From Desulfuromonadaceae bacterium (GTDB lineage: Bacteria > Desulfobacterota > Desulfuromonadia > Geobacterales > Pseudopelobacteraceae): a stretch of 21,651 nt of DNA. The stretch's first letter is position 1. Each line of letters opens with the position of its first letter. Location: NCBI GenBank assembly GCA_028686145.1, contig JAQUCQ010000018.1:1-21651 (forward strand). The letters run 5' to 3'. The notes beneath the pieces are model-generated. The model worked only from the letters and a program-made list of their open reading frames with translations. It did no database searches and was not told the DNA's origin. Below, piece by piece: positions 1 through 6,799 of the stretch. The position numbers were made by a program, and so were the translations under genes.

Positions 1-672
1 CATGCTTGCGATGAGCGTTTCATGCTGGAGCAACTTCTGGAGAATAAGTTTGTAGTCGCACAATGCACTGGCGCAACCGCGGATGATTACCTGGATGTTG
101 GCACGGCCTTAGCGCTGCTTGGCAGATATTTTGAATCTATTGAAGTTTTTCGGCGCGTTCTGGCAATTAACCCTGGACATGTGGCCGGTCACTTGAATCT
201 GGCATATTCTTTATTGGCGATCGAAAACTTTTCGGAAGCTTGGGAGCATCTTGAATGGCGCTTGAAAAGGCTGGTACCGGATATGCTGCCTCCCTGGCCG
301 ATGTTGAACAAGGATACTCTGGGCACGCATTCGAGCGGAACGACGGTACTGGTCCACTGTGAGCAGGGGTATGGCGACACAATTCAATTTTCCAGGTTTT
401 TGCAGCTGTTGGGCGAAGCCGGTTACCGGATTGTTGTCAGTTGTCAGCCACAAATGTGCGCACTGGTGGCATCGGCAGCTGGTGTCAGTAGTGTGATTCC
501 GCATGGAGAGCCACTGCCGGTGTGTGACTTGCAGGTGCTGCTGCTCAGTCTTCCGTGGCTGCTTTCCGTGAACCCCGGATCGCTACTGGCCCGAACCCCA
601 TATCTTATGCCTGAACAAGAGAAAGTAACTGCCTGGAAAAAAAGGCTGGAAGAAAAAAATACATCAACATAA
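1..672 (+). CDS. TPR / glycosyltransferase-like protein, 5' end outside window and C-terminal half missing
   Basis: The frame is open from the first base, so the gene starts upstream. The visible part has a TPR unit (about 60 residues ending near the repeat NPGHVAGHLNLAYSLLAIE), a W-E-LEWRLKR linker, and the start of a glycosyltransferase-like domain marked by CEQGYGDTIQFSRF. It aligns throughout with the complete gene at 3101-4498 (AEQGFGDAIQFVRY there) but stops where that protein continues into its VGLVWAGK segment, so roughly 165 C-terminal residues are absent, including the counterpart of the DTAVSHLAG motif. No remnant of the missing half is visible in other frames before the flagellin promoter, so this looks like a real 3' truncation rather than a frameshift. 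It is either a decayed gene or a short form; TPR-glycosyltransferases beside flagellins are plausible flagellin-modifying enzymes (inference). Confidence 0.75.
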   Translation, partial: HACDERFMLEQLLENKFVVAQCTGATADDYLDVGTALALLGRYFESIEVFRRVLAINPGHVAGHLNLAYSLLAIENFSEAWEHLEWRLKRLVPDMLPPWPMLNKDTLGTHSSGTTVLVHCEQGYGDTIQFSRFLQLLGEAGYRIVVSCQPQMCALVASAAGVSSVIPHGEPLPVCDLQVLLLSLPWLLSVNPGSLLARTPYLMPEQEKVTAWKKRLEEKNTST

Positions 673-681
673 TATTTTTTC

Positions 682-708
682 TAAAGTGTTTCTCTCAGGC
701 GACGATAT
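682..708 (+). promoter_or_regulatory. Sigma-28 (FliA) flagellin promoter
   Basis: TAAAGTGT at 682-689 and GACGATAT at 701-708 are separated by exactly 11 bases. The known sigma-28 consensus is TAAAGTTT-N11-GCCGATAA, so the match is 7/8 and 6/8 with the right spacing. It lies 63 bases before the flagellin start and only 9 bases after the stop of the truncated TPR gene. Confidence 0.82.
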
Positions 709-717
709 GAGTACTAA

Positions 718-748
718 GCGCAGAAAGCGCAACCGGAATTAAACCGGT
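718..748 (+). promoter_or_regulatory. Flagellin mRNA leader with two small hairpins
   Basis: Downstream of the sigma-28 promoter the leader can fold GCGC (718-721) with GCGC (727-730), and ACCGG (732-736) with CCGGT (744-748). The ribosome binding site AGAAAGGAG follows at 756-764. In Caulobacter, FlbT acts on the 5' untranslated region of flagellin mRNA, and an FlbT homologue is encoded downstream here. A role as its target is inference; the stems are short. Confidence 0.35.
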
Positions 749-771
749 ACACCCCAGAAAGGAGCATCACC

Positions 772-1587
772 ATGGCAATCTCAGATATCTCCCTTACCGC
801 AGGCATGAGAAACAACCTTCTTGCTCTTCAGAAAACAGCTTCACAACTTTCTGCAACTCAGGATCGCCTGAGCAGCGGCAAAAGAGTCAACACAGCTCTT
901 GACAACCCCACCAACTTTTTTGCTGCCCAGGCAGCAAACAACCGTGCCAGCGACCTCAATGATCGTAAAGACGGCATGAGCGAAGCCGTTCAAACTATCA
1001 AGGCTGCTGACAACGGCATCACGGCGATTACCTCCCTGATTCAGTCCGCCAAAGGTCTTGCCAGTGCTGCTGCTGCAACCAACGATACCTTGTCCCAGGC
1101 AACCTACGAGACCCAGTTTCTGGCAATTTCCAGCCAGATCACTACCTTGGCTAGTGACGCCGGCTACCGTGGTACCAACCTGTTGACCGATGGTACACTC
1201 TCTCTGGAGTTCAGCCAGAAAACTGGTGATGCCAACCTGACCGTCAATGGCTTCAAGGCAGATGCAGCCGATCTGGGCATCAGCTCTGCCGGTACCTGGA
1301 CAACTGGTGGAAACGCAGCAAGTTCGCTGACATTTATGGATAATGCGCTATCGACACTGCGCACCAAGTCTTCCACACTTGCCAGTAACCTGTCGGTTAT
1401 TACCACTCGTCAGAGTTTTACCGACAGCATGATCAACACCCTGCAAACGGGTGCTGATGGTCTGACCTTGGCTGACATGAACAATGAAGGCGCTAACATG
1501 CTGATGCTGCAAACTCGCCAGTCTTTGGGTACAACAGCTCTGAGCCTCTCTTCGCAGGCAGCACAGTCCGTCCTTAAACTCTTCTAG
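772..1587 (+). CDS. Flagellin, short alphaproteobacterial type
   Basis: This 271-residue protein is the flagellar filament subunit, exported by the flagellar type III apparatus. The N-terminal D0/D1 signature is clear (SDISLTAGMRNNLLALQ, then DRLSSGKRVNTALDNPTNFF, then RASDLNDRKDGMSEAVQTIKAADNGI), and the C-terminal D0 helix ends in ALSLSSQAAQSVLKLF. The middle is short, so the surface D2/D3 domains are mostly absent. The LTAGMRNNLL and DNPTNFFAAQAANNRASDL wording is typical of flagellins that occur with FlaF and FlbT in Alphaproteobacteria, and both genes follow here. The start is fixed by AGAAAGGAG at 756-764. Expression probably depends on sigma-28, and a strong hairpin closes the transcript. 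Confidence 0.93.
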   Translation: MAISDISLTAGMRNNLLALQKTASQLSATQDRLSSGKRVNTALDNPTNFFAAQAANNRASDLNDRKDGMSEAVQTIKAADNGITAITSLIQSAKGLASAAAATNDTLSQATYETQFLAISSQITTLASDAGYRGTNLLTDGTLSLEFSQKTGDANLTVNGFKADAADLGISSAGTWTTGGNAASSLTFMDNALSTLRTKSSTLASNLSVITTRQSFTDSMINTLQTGADGLTLADMNNEGANMLMLQTRQSLGTTALSLSSQAAQSVLKLF

Positions 1588-1618
1588 GAATAACTGAAGA
1601 AGGCGAATCATTACACTT

Positions 1619-1648
1619 AAGCGGGAAGAGGGCAACCTCTTCCCGCTT
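1619..1648 (+). terminator. 13-bp hairpin with GCAA tetraloop after flagellin
   Basis: AAGCGGGAAGAGG (1619-1631) pairs perfectly with 1636-1648 around a GCAA (GNRA-type) loop. The bases after it (GTCTATTT) form only a weak U tract. It may terminate, attenuate into the next gene, or protect the 3' end of flagellin mRNA. Confidence 0.72.
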
Positions 1649-1678
1649 GTCTATTTGAATCTTCGCGAGGTGATGGCC

Positions 1679-2311
1679 ATGATTATCGAAGGGAACGATC
1701 AGCGATTGGCGGCGGCAACTGCTGCTCAAATGCAGCAGACCGGAGCTCAACAAATACTGGCACCAAGAGCCACGCAGTATCAGGATGCACAAAAAACAAG
1801 TAACGATAACACGGTTCAACCGATTGGTGGTGACAAAGTATCCATTAAGCTAGACCTTCCTCAGAACACAATAGATACTCTACAAAAGATGGGTAATATT
1901 TCTGATTTTCTCAATTCGGTTGCAACCAATCTCCGCCAGACATACCAAGGGCTTACTGCCACGTCGGCAATTGTAGACAAAATGAAAGTATCGCTCGAAA
2001 AAGTCATAAAAAATTATCCACCTTACCCCATTGAAGACCATGGTCGCATGGAAGAGCTGAAGAACTATTCGTCCTTGCAGAAACAGATTATGCAACTGAC
2101 AGTACCTTCTCCTCCACAGCCGATCTATGAAAAGGTGAAGCATTTATGGGAAAGCCTGGCCATCGGTCCGGACGGATCAATTCAGACACCCAGCGTCCCA
2201 CAGAATGTTCCTGAAGCACATGTAAAATCAGCGGCAAAACAGTTGGATTTCATTTCCGGCCAGATCAATCTAGTGCAGGAAGCTATGAGCAGTTCGGTAA
2301 GGACGGCCTGA
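1679..2311 (+). CDS. Unrecognised protein of the flagellin-flbT-flaF cluster
   Basis: I do not recognise this 210-residue protein. The ATG at 1679 is chosen because GCGAGG (1665-1670) lies 8 bases upstream; in-frame starts further up (TTG 1655, GTG 1670, ATG 1673) sit in or before that site. The first 50 residues are Gln/Ala-rich and probably disordered. A folded part begins near DKVSIKLDLP and holds an amphipathic helical region, then KNYPPYP (about 111-117), a second helix with RMEELKNYSSLQKQIMQL, and a proline-containing linker PSPPQP. The C-terminal helix is KQLDFISGQINLVQEAM. There is no signal peptide, membrane segment or catalytic motif. The stop is 2 bases before flbT, so it is translated from the same mRNA. 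A flagellin chaperone, export or regulatory partner is plausible but unproven. Confidence 0.8.
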   Translation: MIIEGNDQRLAAATAAQMQQTGAQQILAPRATQYQDAQKTSNDNTVQPIGGDKVSIKLDLPQNTIDTLQKMGNISDFLNSVATNLRQTYQGLTATSAIVDKMKVSLEKVIKNYPPYPIEDHGRMEELKNYSSLQKQIMQLTVPSPPQPIYEKVKHLWESLAIGPDGSIQTPSVPQNVPEAHVKSAAKQLDFISGQINLVQEAMSSSVRTA

Positions 2312-2313
2312 TC

Positions 2314-2709
2314 ATGCCGCTGAAGCTAACACTTAAGCCGGGAGAGCGGATCATTGTGGGTGGTGCAGTGCTGACTAACGGCTCTACTGCTGCAAACTTG
2401 TTAGTGGAAAACCGTGTGCCGATTCTCAGGCAGAATGATATTTTGACTGAAGCCAAGGCAACGACTCCTTGCAAGCAGGTATACCTTATTGTTCAGCTAA
2501 TGTATATTGACGGCTTGACCTCGGAACTTGCTCAGATGTACTGGGACTTGGCACGTGATATTCTTACTGCCGCACCAAGTACAAATGGCTTGATTTCCCA
2601 GATCAGCGCGTATATTCTTGAAACTAATTTCTACCTTGCCCTGAAGGCCGCAAAAAAACTGATTTTCTACGAAGAGGAGTTAATTAAAAATGCATCAGAA
2701 CTCAGTTAA
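2314..2709 (+). CDS. flbT: FlbT, post-transcriptional regulator of flagellin
   Basis: The 131-residue protein has the FlbT family pattern throughout: MPLKLTLKPGERIIVGGAVLTNG at the start, then ENRVPILRQNDILTEAKATTP, a YLIVQLMYIDG segment, and a C-terminal ALKAAKKLIFYEEEL helix. Family length is about 130-150. In Caulobacter, FlbT represses flagellin by destabilising its mRNA through the 5' leader, coupling synthesis to completion of hook assembly. AAGGAC (about 2299-2304) serves as ribosome binding site. The gene follows the unknown protein by 2 bases and overlaps flaF by 20 bases, indicating translational coupling. FlbT is unusual outside Alphaproteobacteria. Confidence 0.88.
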   Translation: MPLKLTLKPGERIIVGGAVLTNGSTAANLLVENRVPILRQNDILTEAKATTPCKQVYLIVQLMYIDGLTSELAQMYWDLARDILTAAPSTNGLISQISAYILETNFYLALKAAKKLIFYEEELIKNASELS

Positions 2710-3073
2710 TGCCTATACAGCCATCCAGAAGGATAGTTTGAACGGACGGGAGCTTGAGGCTTCAGTACTTTCCAGAGCGGGTCTTATGCTAAAGAGTGTC
2801 AAGGATAACTGGAGTGATCCTGATCGTGAGCAGAAACTGTTGGAGGCTGTTAAATTCAATCAAAAAGTCTGGAGCTTCTTTCAGGCTGAGCTTTCAGACC
2901 CGGAAAACCCTCTACCCAAAAACCTGCGTGAAGGTATTCTTAACCTCAGTATTTTCATTGACAAGCGCCTGTTCGAAGTCTTGGCCTTCCCTGACCCGGA
3001 GAAACTTGCAATTGTTATTGACATAGATTTCAACATTGCCGCAGGTTTGAGAACAAACAATGCAGGACAGTAA
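2690..3073 (+). CDS. flaF: FlaF, flagellin synthesis/secretion regulator
   Basis: This 127-residue protein matches the FlaF family: the N-terminal NSVNAYTAIQKDSLNGRELEASVLSRA, central AVKFNQKVWSFFQAELSDPENPLP, and C-terminal NLREGILNLSIFIDKRLFEVL followed by IDIDFNIAAGL. Family members are 110-130 residues. In Alphaproteobacteria FlaF is needed for flagellin translation or secretion and acts opposite to FlbT. GAGGAG at 2674-2679 lies inside the flbT 3' end, and the reading frames overlap by 20 bases. The FlaF stop is 27 bases from the end of a convergent gene. Confidence 0.88.
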   Translation: MHQNSVNAYTAIQKDSLNGRELEASVLSRAGLMLKSVKDNWSDPDREQKLLEAVKFNQKVWSFFQAELSDPENPLPKNLREGILNLSIFIDKRLFEVLAFPDPEKLAIVIDIDFNIAAGLRTNNAGQ

Positions 3074-3100
3074 AATAAAAATTACATCGTAATTATGAAG

Positions 3101-4498
3101 CTACTCCTTTGGGGCTCCCTCAAAGGATTTTCTCTTTCTCCCTATAAATTCTGTCAACGTAGGGAGCAATCTGGCTATCACTTCACCCCAATCACCCGAC
3201 TGTTTTTGCCGAAATATCTTCATGCTTGGATACCAGGGTGAATCGCTACGTTCAAGCAACCAACGCCAGTCCGGCGCTAACGGAAGCAATAGCAAGACCG
3301 GCTTGCCGAGCGCTCCAGCCAAATGTGAAACTGCCGTGTCTATACTGATAATCAGATCCAGTCGTTCTATCAATGCAGCGGTATCTCCAAAGTCATGTAT
3401 CTGGCTTGTCTGATCGACCAACTCCATTCCCGGAGGCGGTGATTTGGTCTCTTCAGAACCAACACCCAGCTGAAGAGAATAAAAAGTAATATTGCGAGCT
3501 GTTGCCAGTGGAGCAAGATCCACCAACCGGCAGGAGCGGAGCGGATCAGGATATTTTTTTCCTGCCCAGACCAAGCCAACACGTATCGATGACAAACAGG
3601 GAGATACTAGCGCTGCCCATTTTTCCCGATATATGTTGGATACTGATATGTAAGGACAGTGCGACGGGATGGTTTGTAATTTTGTTTCAAATATGCGTGG
3701 GAGTGAAAGTAGTGGAGCTTGGCAGTCAAATGGCGGAAGTGGCGCCCCAAACGGAACAACATCCTGAACCCCTTCTACACTCAACAAGAGCTGTACGAGT
3801 TCAGGGTGGCACTCTACTATAACTGCACCGCCACGCTGTGCCACCATGGGTGAATATCGTACAAACTGGATAGCATCACCGAAACCCTGCTCGGCATGCA
3901 AAAGAATGGTACGCCCATGGAGTGGGGAACCATTCCATAGTGGGACATCATTATGCCGACATGGAGAAGTGAAGTCCGGCTTTTTCCAACGCCATTCGTA
4001 CTCCTGCCAACCTTCTGTGTATTTTCCCTGCAGCAGCAGGTTCAGGGCAAGATTCCAGTGGGCAGCAGCAAACAATGGATCTAGCTTCAAAGCTTTGTGG
4101 CAATCTGCTTCAGATTCGGCCGTCTTTCCCATTGCTTGCAGTGCGGTTGCCTTGGCTGTTAAAGGAACGGGGGATAAGGGCAAAAGCGTGACCGCTCTGG
4201 AAAAACTGTCGGCGGCATCACTAAAACGTCCAAGAGCCATGAGTGAGTTGCCAAGATTATTATGTGCCTCGCCTATAGTTGGGGCCATCTGAATGGCTTT
4301 TTCATATGAAGTAACCGCTTCATCGAACTTTTTTAGTTCATGCAGTGATGCTCCGGCATACAAATACAGCGTAGGGTTCAACGGATCTATTATCAGTGCG
4401 CGCTGAAAACAGTCTAGTGCCTGCACGGCGTTGCCGGCATGCAATAGCGCAGAACCTTCGGAAAATAATTTTTGCAGCTGTGATGCCAGATTATTCAT
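3101..4498 (-). CDS. TPR-repeat glycosyltransferase-like protein, complete
   Basis: The 465-residue protein has at least four TPR units in residues 1-170 (for example LYLYAGASLHELKKFDEAVTSYEKAI and EAHNNLGNSLMALGRFSDAADSF). A W-EYEWRWKK linker follows, then a glycosyltransferase-9/SPINDLY-like domain with HAEQGFGDAIQFVRY (about 201-215), VGLVWAGK (about 307), IDTAVSHLAGALGKP (386-400) and DWRWLLERSDSPWYP (410-424). It has no signal peptide, so it should act in the cytoplasm on a sugar nucleotide and probably a protein acceptor. I prefer the ATG at 4498 to one at 4537 because the latter overlaps the upstream threonine ammonia-lyase gene. The gene starts 14 bases after that stop and is probably cotranscribed with it. 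Flagellin as acceptor is inferred from position. It is a paralogue of the truncated gene at 1-672. Confidence 0.85.
   Translation of the reverse strand: MNNLASQLQKLFSEGSALLHAGNAVQALDCFQRALIIDPLNPTLYLYAGASLHELKKFDEAVTSYEKAIQMAPTIGEAHNNLGNSLMALGRFSDAADSFSRAVTLLPLSPVPLTAKATALQAMGKTAESEADCHKALKLDPLFAAAHWNLALNLLLQGKYTEGWQEYEWRWKKPDFTSPCRHNDVPLWNGSPLHGRTILLHAEQGFGDAIQFVRYSPMVAQRGGAVIVECHPELVQLLLSVEGVQDVVPFGAPLPPFDCQAPLLSLPRIFETKLQTIPSHCPYISVSNIYREKWAALVSPCLSSIRVGLVWAGKKYPDPLRSCRLVDLAPLATARNITFYSLQLGVGSEETKSPPPGMELVDQTSQIHDFGDTAALIERLDLIISIDTAVSHLAGALGKPVLLLLPLAPDWRWLLERSDSPWYPSMKIFRQKQSGDWGEVIARLLPTLTEFIGRKRKSFEGAPKE
3105..3134 (+). terminator. Possible terminator after flaF
   Basis: TCCTTTG (3105-3111) and CAAAGGA (3121-3127) form a 7-bp stem followed by TTTTCTCTT. 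It lies inside the 3' end of the convergent TPR gene, so it may be coincidental to that coding sequence. Confidence 0.35.
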
Positions 4499-4512
4499 AG
4501 GTACCCAAAAAT

Positions 4513-5718
4513 CTATACAACCGTCAGGTTGTAGCACTTCCCTTCCAGATATCCCACAATTTCCTTTATATGTTCATACCCTCGTGTTTCAAGCTCAAGG
4601 GAGACATCGGTGCGACCAATGGCCAGAGATTTTGAACGCCGGTCATGGGTAATGTGAAATATATTGGCGCGGGTTACAGCAATGTTCTCAGCCAGTGTCG
4701 CCAACGCCCCGGGGTGGTCGTCAAGCTCCACTACCAGCTTTAGATAGCGTCCTCCCGCAATCAGCCCCCGCTCCACTACCTGTGCAATAGTTTTCACGTC
4801 AATATTCCCGCCCGAAAGAAGGCAGACCGTCTTCCCTTCCAGATCAGGAATCCGCCGGTTCAATACCGCCGCCAGCGTTACCGCTCCCGCACCTTCGACC
4901 AGCATTTTAGTCTTCTCCAGCAGCGACACAATGGCCAGAGCGATATCCTCTTCCTCAACCTGGACAATTTCATCAACCAGTTCGCAAATCACTGGCACCG
5001 TCTTCGACCCGGGCAGCTTGACAGCGATACCGTCGGCAAGAGTGACGCACACTGGCCGCTCTGTCGGTTTTCCCGCCGCAAAAGATGCTGACATTGATGG
5101 AGCAGCTGTCGATTCAACCCCGATAATACGGACATGCGGGGCCCGTTCGCGGATGGCTGCAGACATACCTGCAATCAGACCGCCGCCGCCAACCGGTATG
5201 ATGATATTGCGCACGTCAGGCAGCTCTTCAAGTATTTCCAAGGCGATAGTTCCCTGCCCCGCCATGACCAGTTCATCATCAAAAGGATGGACGAAAAGTG
5301 CTCCGCTCTGGTGCTGTGCAACCACAGCCGCAGCGCAGGCCTCATCAAAATTTCTGCCGGTTAACACAACCTCTGCCCTGTAGTCGCGTGTTGCCTGGAC
5401 TTTTTGGGGAGGAGTTATCTCGGGCATATACACGGTGGCGGGGACACTCAGTAAATCGGCAGAAAAAGCAACACCTTGGGCATGATTGCCCGCTGATGCG
5501 GTTATGACGCCATTATTCAGCCTTTCCCGTGGCTGGGAGGTCATGAAGTTGAGCGCCCCCCTGATCTTGAACGAGCCGGTTCTCTGCAAGTTTTCGCATT
5601 TGAAATAAAGCGGCATTCCCAACTGCTCACTATAAAAGTGCGAATAGATCAACTCACTGCGCCGGACACGCTTCTTAAGGCGATCATACGCATCGGATAT
5701 AAGGTCGGTAAGCTCCAT
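4513..5718 (-). CDS. ilvA: Threonine ammonia-lyase (threonine dehydratase) with ACT domain
   Basis: This PLP enzyme deaminates L-threonine to 2-oxobutanoate, the first step from threonine to isoleucine. The 401-residue length fits the medium-length form with one C-terminal ACT domain. The PLP lysine is K51 in GSFKIRGA; SAGNHAQGVA and the phosphate-binding PVGGGGLIAG follow, and SGGNID lies near the end of the catalytic part. The ACT domain covers about residues 325-400 (LKLVVELDDHPGALATLAENI) and probably senses an amino acid. Ribosome binding site GAGGAG is 8 bases before the ATG. It has its own sigma-70-like promoter divergent from trxB. A catabolic role cannot be excluded, because the longer two-ACT biosynthetic form is not this one. 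Confidence 0.9.
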   Translation of the reverse strand: MELTDLISDAYDRLKKRVRRSELIYSHFYSEQLGMPLYFKCENLQRTGSFKIRGALNFMTSQPRERLNNGVITASAGNHAQGVAFSADLLSVPATVYMPEITPPQKVQATRDYRAEVVLTGRNFDEACAAAVVAQHQSGALFVHPFDDELVMAGQGTIALEILEELPDVRNIIIPVGGGGLIAGMSAAIRERAPHVRIIGVESTAAPSMSASFAAGKPTERPVCVTLADGIAVKLPGSKTVPVICELVDEIVQVEEEDIALAIVSLLEKTKMLVEGAGAVTLAAVLNRRIPDLEGKTVCLLSGGNIDVKTIAQVVERGLIAGGRYLKLVVELDDHPGALATLAENIAVTRANIFHITHDRRSKSLAIGRTDVSLELETRGYEHIKEIVGYLEGKCYNLTVV

Positions 5719-5746
5719 TGGTCGTACTCCTCATGATATAGTCGTG

Positions 5747-5775
5747 ATAGTAGCAGAAGGGTTCGCACCGGTCAA
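5747..5775 (-). promoter_or_regulatory. Sigma-70-type promoter for threonine ammonia-lyase
   Basis: On the minus strand TTGACC (5775-5770) and TACTAT (5752-5747) are 17 bases apart. The distance to the ATG at 5718 is short but leaves room for the GAGGAG site. Confidence 0.55.
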
Positions 5776-5781
5776 ACATAC

Positions 5782-5810
5782 TTGGCAAGCGCTTGGATTG
5801 CTGATACAGT
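5782..5810 (+). promoter_or_regulatory. Sigma-70-type promoter for trxB
   Basis: TTGGCA (5782-5787) and TACAGT (5805-5810) are 17 bases apart. The -35 box lies 6 bases from the -35 box of the divergent gene, so the two promoters could influence each other. Confidence 0.5.
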
Positions 5811-5835
5811 TTATCAAACTTTTTCAGGAGGAAAC

Positions 5836-6789
5836 ATGGACCCGATTCATCACCGACTTATTATTATTGGCGCTGGCCCGGCCGGCTATACTGCTGCCAT
5901 TTACGCCGCGCGGGCCAACCTCAATCCGGTATTGATTGCCGGTTTGCAGCCAGGCGGACAATTAACAACAACCACTGAGGTTGACAACTGGCCGGGCGAC
6001 CATGCGGGGGTTGAAGGTCCGGAATTGATGGAGCGGATGCGGTTGCACGCAGAACGCTTCAACACGGAGATAATTTACGACCATATTACCCAGGCTAATC
6101 TGAAACAACGCCCGTTTCTGTTGCAGGGTGACACAGCCAGTTACAGTTGCGATGCCTTGATTATCGCCACCGGCGCATCAGCCAGATATCTCGGGCTCCC
6201 CTCCGAAACCGCTTTTAAGGGTAAGGGCGTTTCCGGCTGTGCAACCTGTGACGGATTCTTCTACCGCGGCAAAGATGTTGCAGTGGTTGGGGGCGGGAGC
6301 ACGGCGGTCGAAGAGGCACTCTATCTTTCAAATATTGCCCGGCATGTTACCGTTGTGCATCGTCGGGAAGAATTCCGGGCCGAAAAAACACTAGCTGACC
6401 GCTTGATCGAGAAAACCAAGGGTGGAAATATCACGATAGAATGGAACCATCAGCTTGACGAGGTACTAGGTGATGCCAGCGGCGTTACCGGGATGCGTAT
6501 CCGCCATCGGAGCGGATCCACCAAGGATGTGGCGCTGCACGGAATTTTCATTGCCATCGGCCACTCACCGAACACTACCGTATTTGAGGGACAATTGGAA
6601 ATGCTGGATGGCTACATCCGCACAAAATGTGGCGGATTTGAAGGTAATCTGACTGCGACAAGTGTCGAAGGAGTTTTTGCTGCCGGAGATGTACAGGACT
6701 TTACCTATCGTCAGGCCATCACGTCGGCCGGAAGCGGCTGCATGGCGGCCAAGGACGCTGAACGCTACCTGGACTTGCTGAAAAAATAG
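5836..6789 (+). CDS. trxB: Thioredoxin-disulfide reductase
   Basis: This cytoplasmic flavoenzyme transfers electrons from NADPH to thioredoxin. The 317 residues are the normal length of the low-molecular-weight type. The FAD-binding GAGPAG is at 12-17, the redox pair CATC at 135-138, the NADPH-binding GGGSTAVEEA starts at 152, HRREEFRA follows, and the second FAD motif is VFAAGDVQD near the C terminus. The start at 5836 is chosen because AGGAGGAA lies immediately upstream; a longer frame begins upstream but lacks a ribosome binding site. The gene is followed by a small acidic reading frame 10 bases downstream, probably on the same mRNA. Confidence 0.94.
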   Translation: MDPIHHRLIIIGAGPAGYTAAIYAARANLNPVLIAGLQPGGQLTTTTEVDNWPGDHAGVEGPELMERMRLHAERFNTEIIYDHITQANLKQRPFLLQGDTASYSCDALIIATGASARYLGLPSETAFKGKGVSGCATCDGFFYRGKDVAVVGGGSTAVEEALYLSNIARHVTVVHRREEFRAEKTLADRLIEKTKGGNITIEWNHQLDEVLGDASGVTGMRIRHRSGSTKDVALHGIFIAIGHSPNTTVFEGQLEMLDGYIRTKCGGFEGNLTATSVEGVFAAGDVQDFTYRQAITSAGSGCMAAKDAERYLDLLKK

Positions 6790-6799
6790 GGGACACGCT

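Noticed and set aside
655..771. Frameshift in the poly-A stretch near 653-659 as the cause of the short TPR protein.
   Set aside because: No other frame downstream encodes the missing VGLVWAG or DTAVSHLAG segments before the flagellin gene, so the 3' part is truly absent.
3078..3097. AATTAC-ATC-GTAATT hairpin between flaF and the convergent TPR gene.
   Set aside because: The stem is 6 bp, AT-only for the most part, and too weak to terminate.
3846..4292. Plus-strand frame of 148 codons inside the TPR-glycosyltransferase gene.
   Set aside because: It is antisense to a protein with clear motifs and has no recognisable composition or ribosome binding site.
5782..5835. Upstream 18-codon extension of thioredoxin reductase.
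   Set aside because: It covers the candidate promoter and lacks a ribosome binding site; AGGAGGAA immediately before 5836 decides the start.
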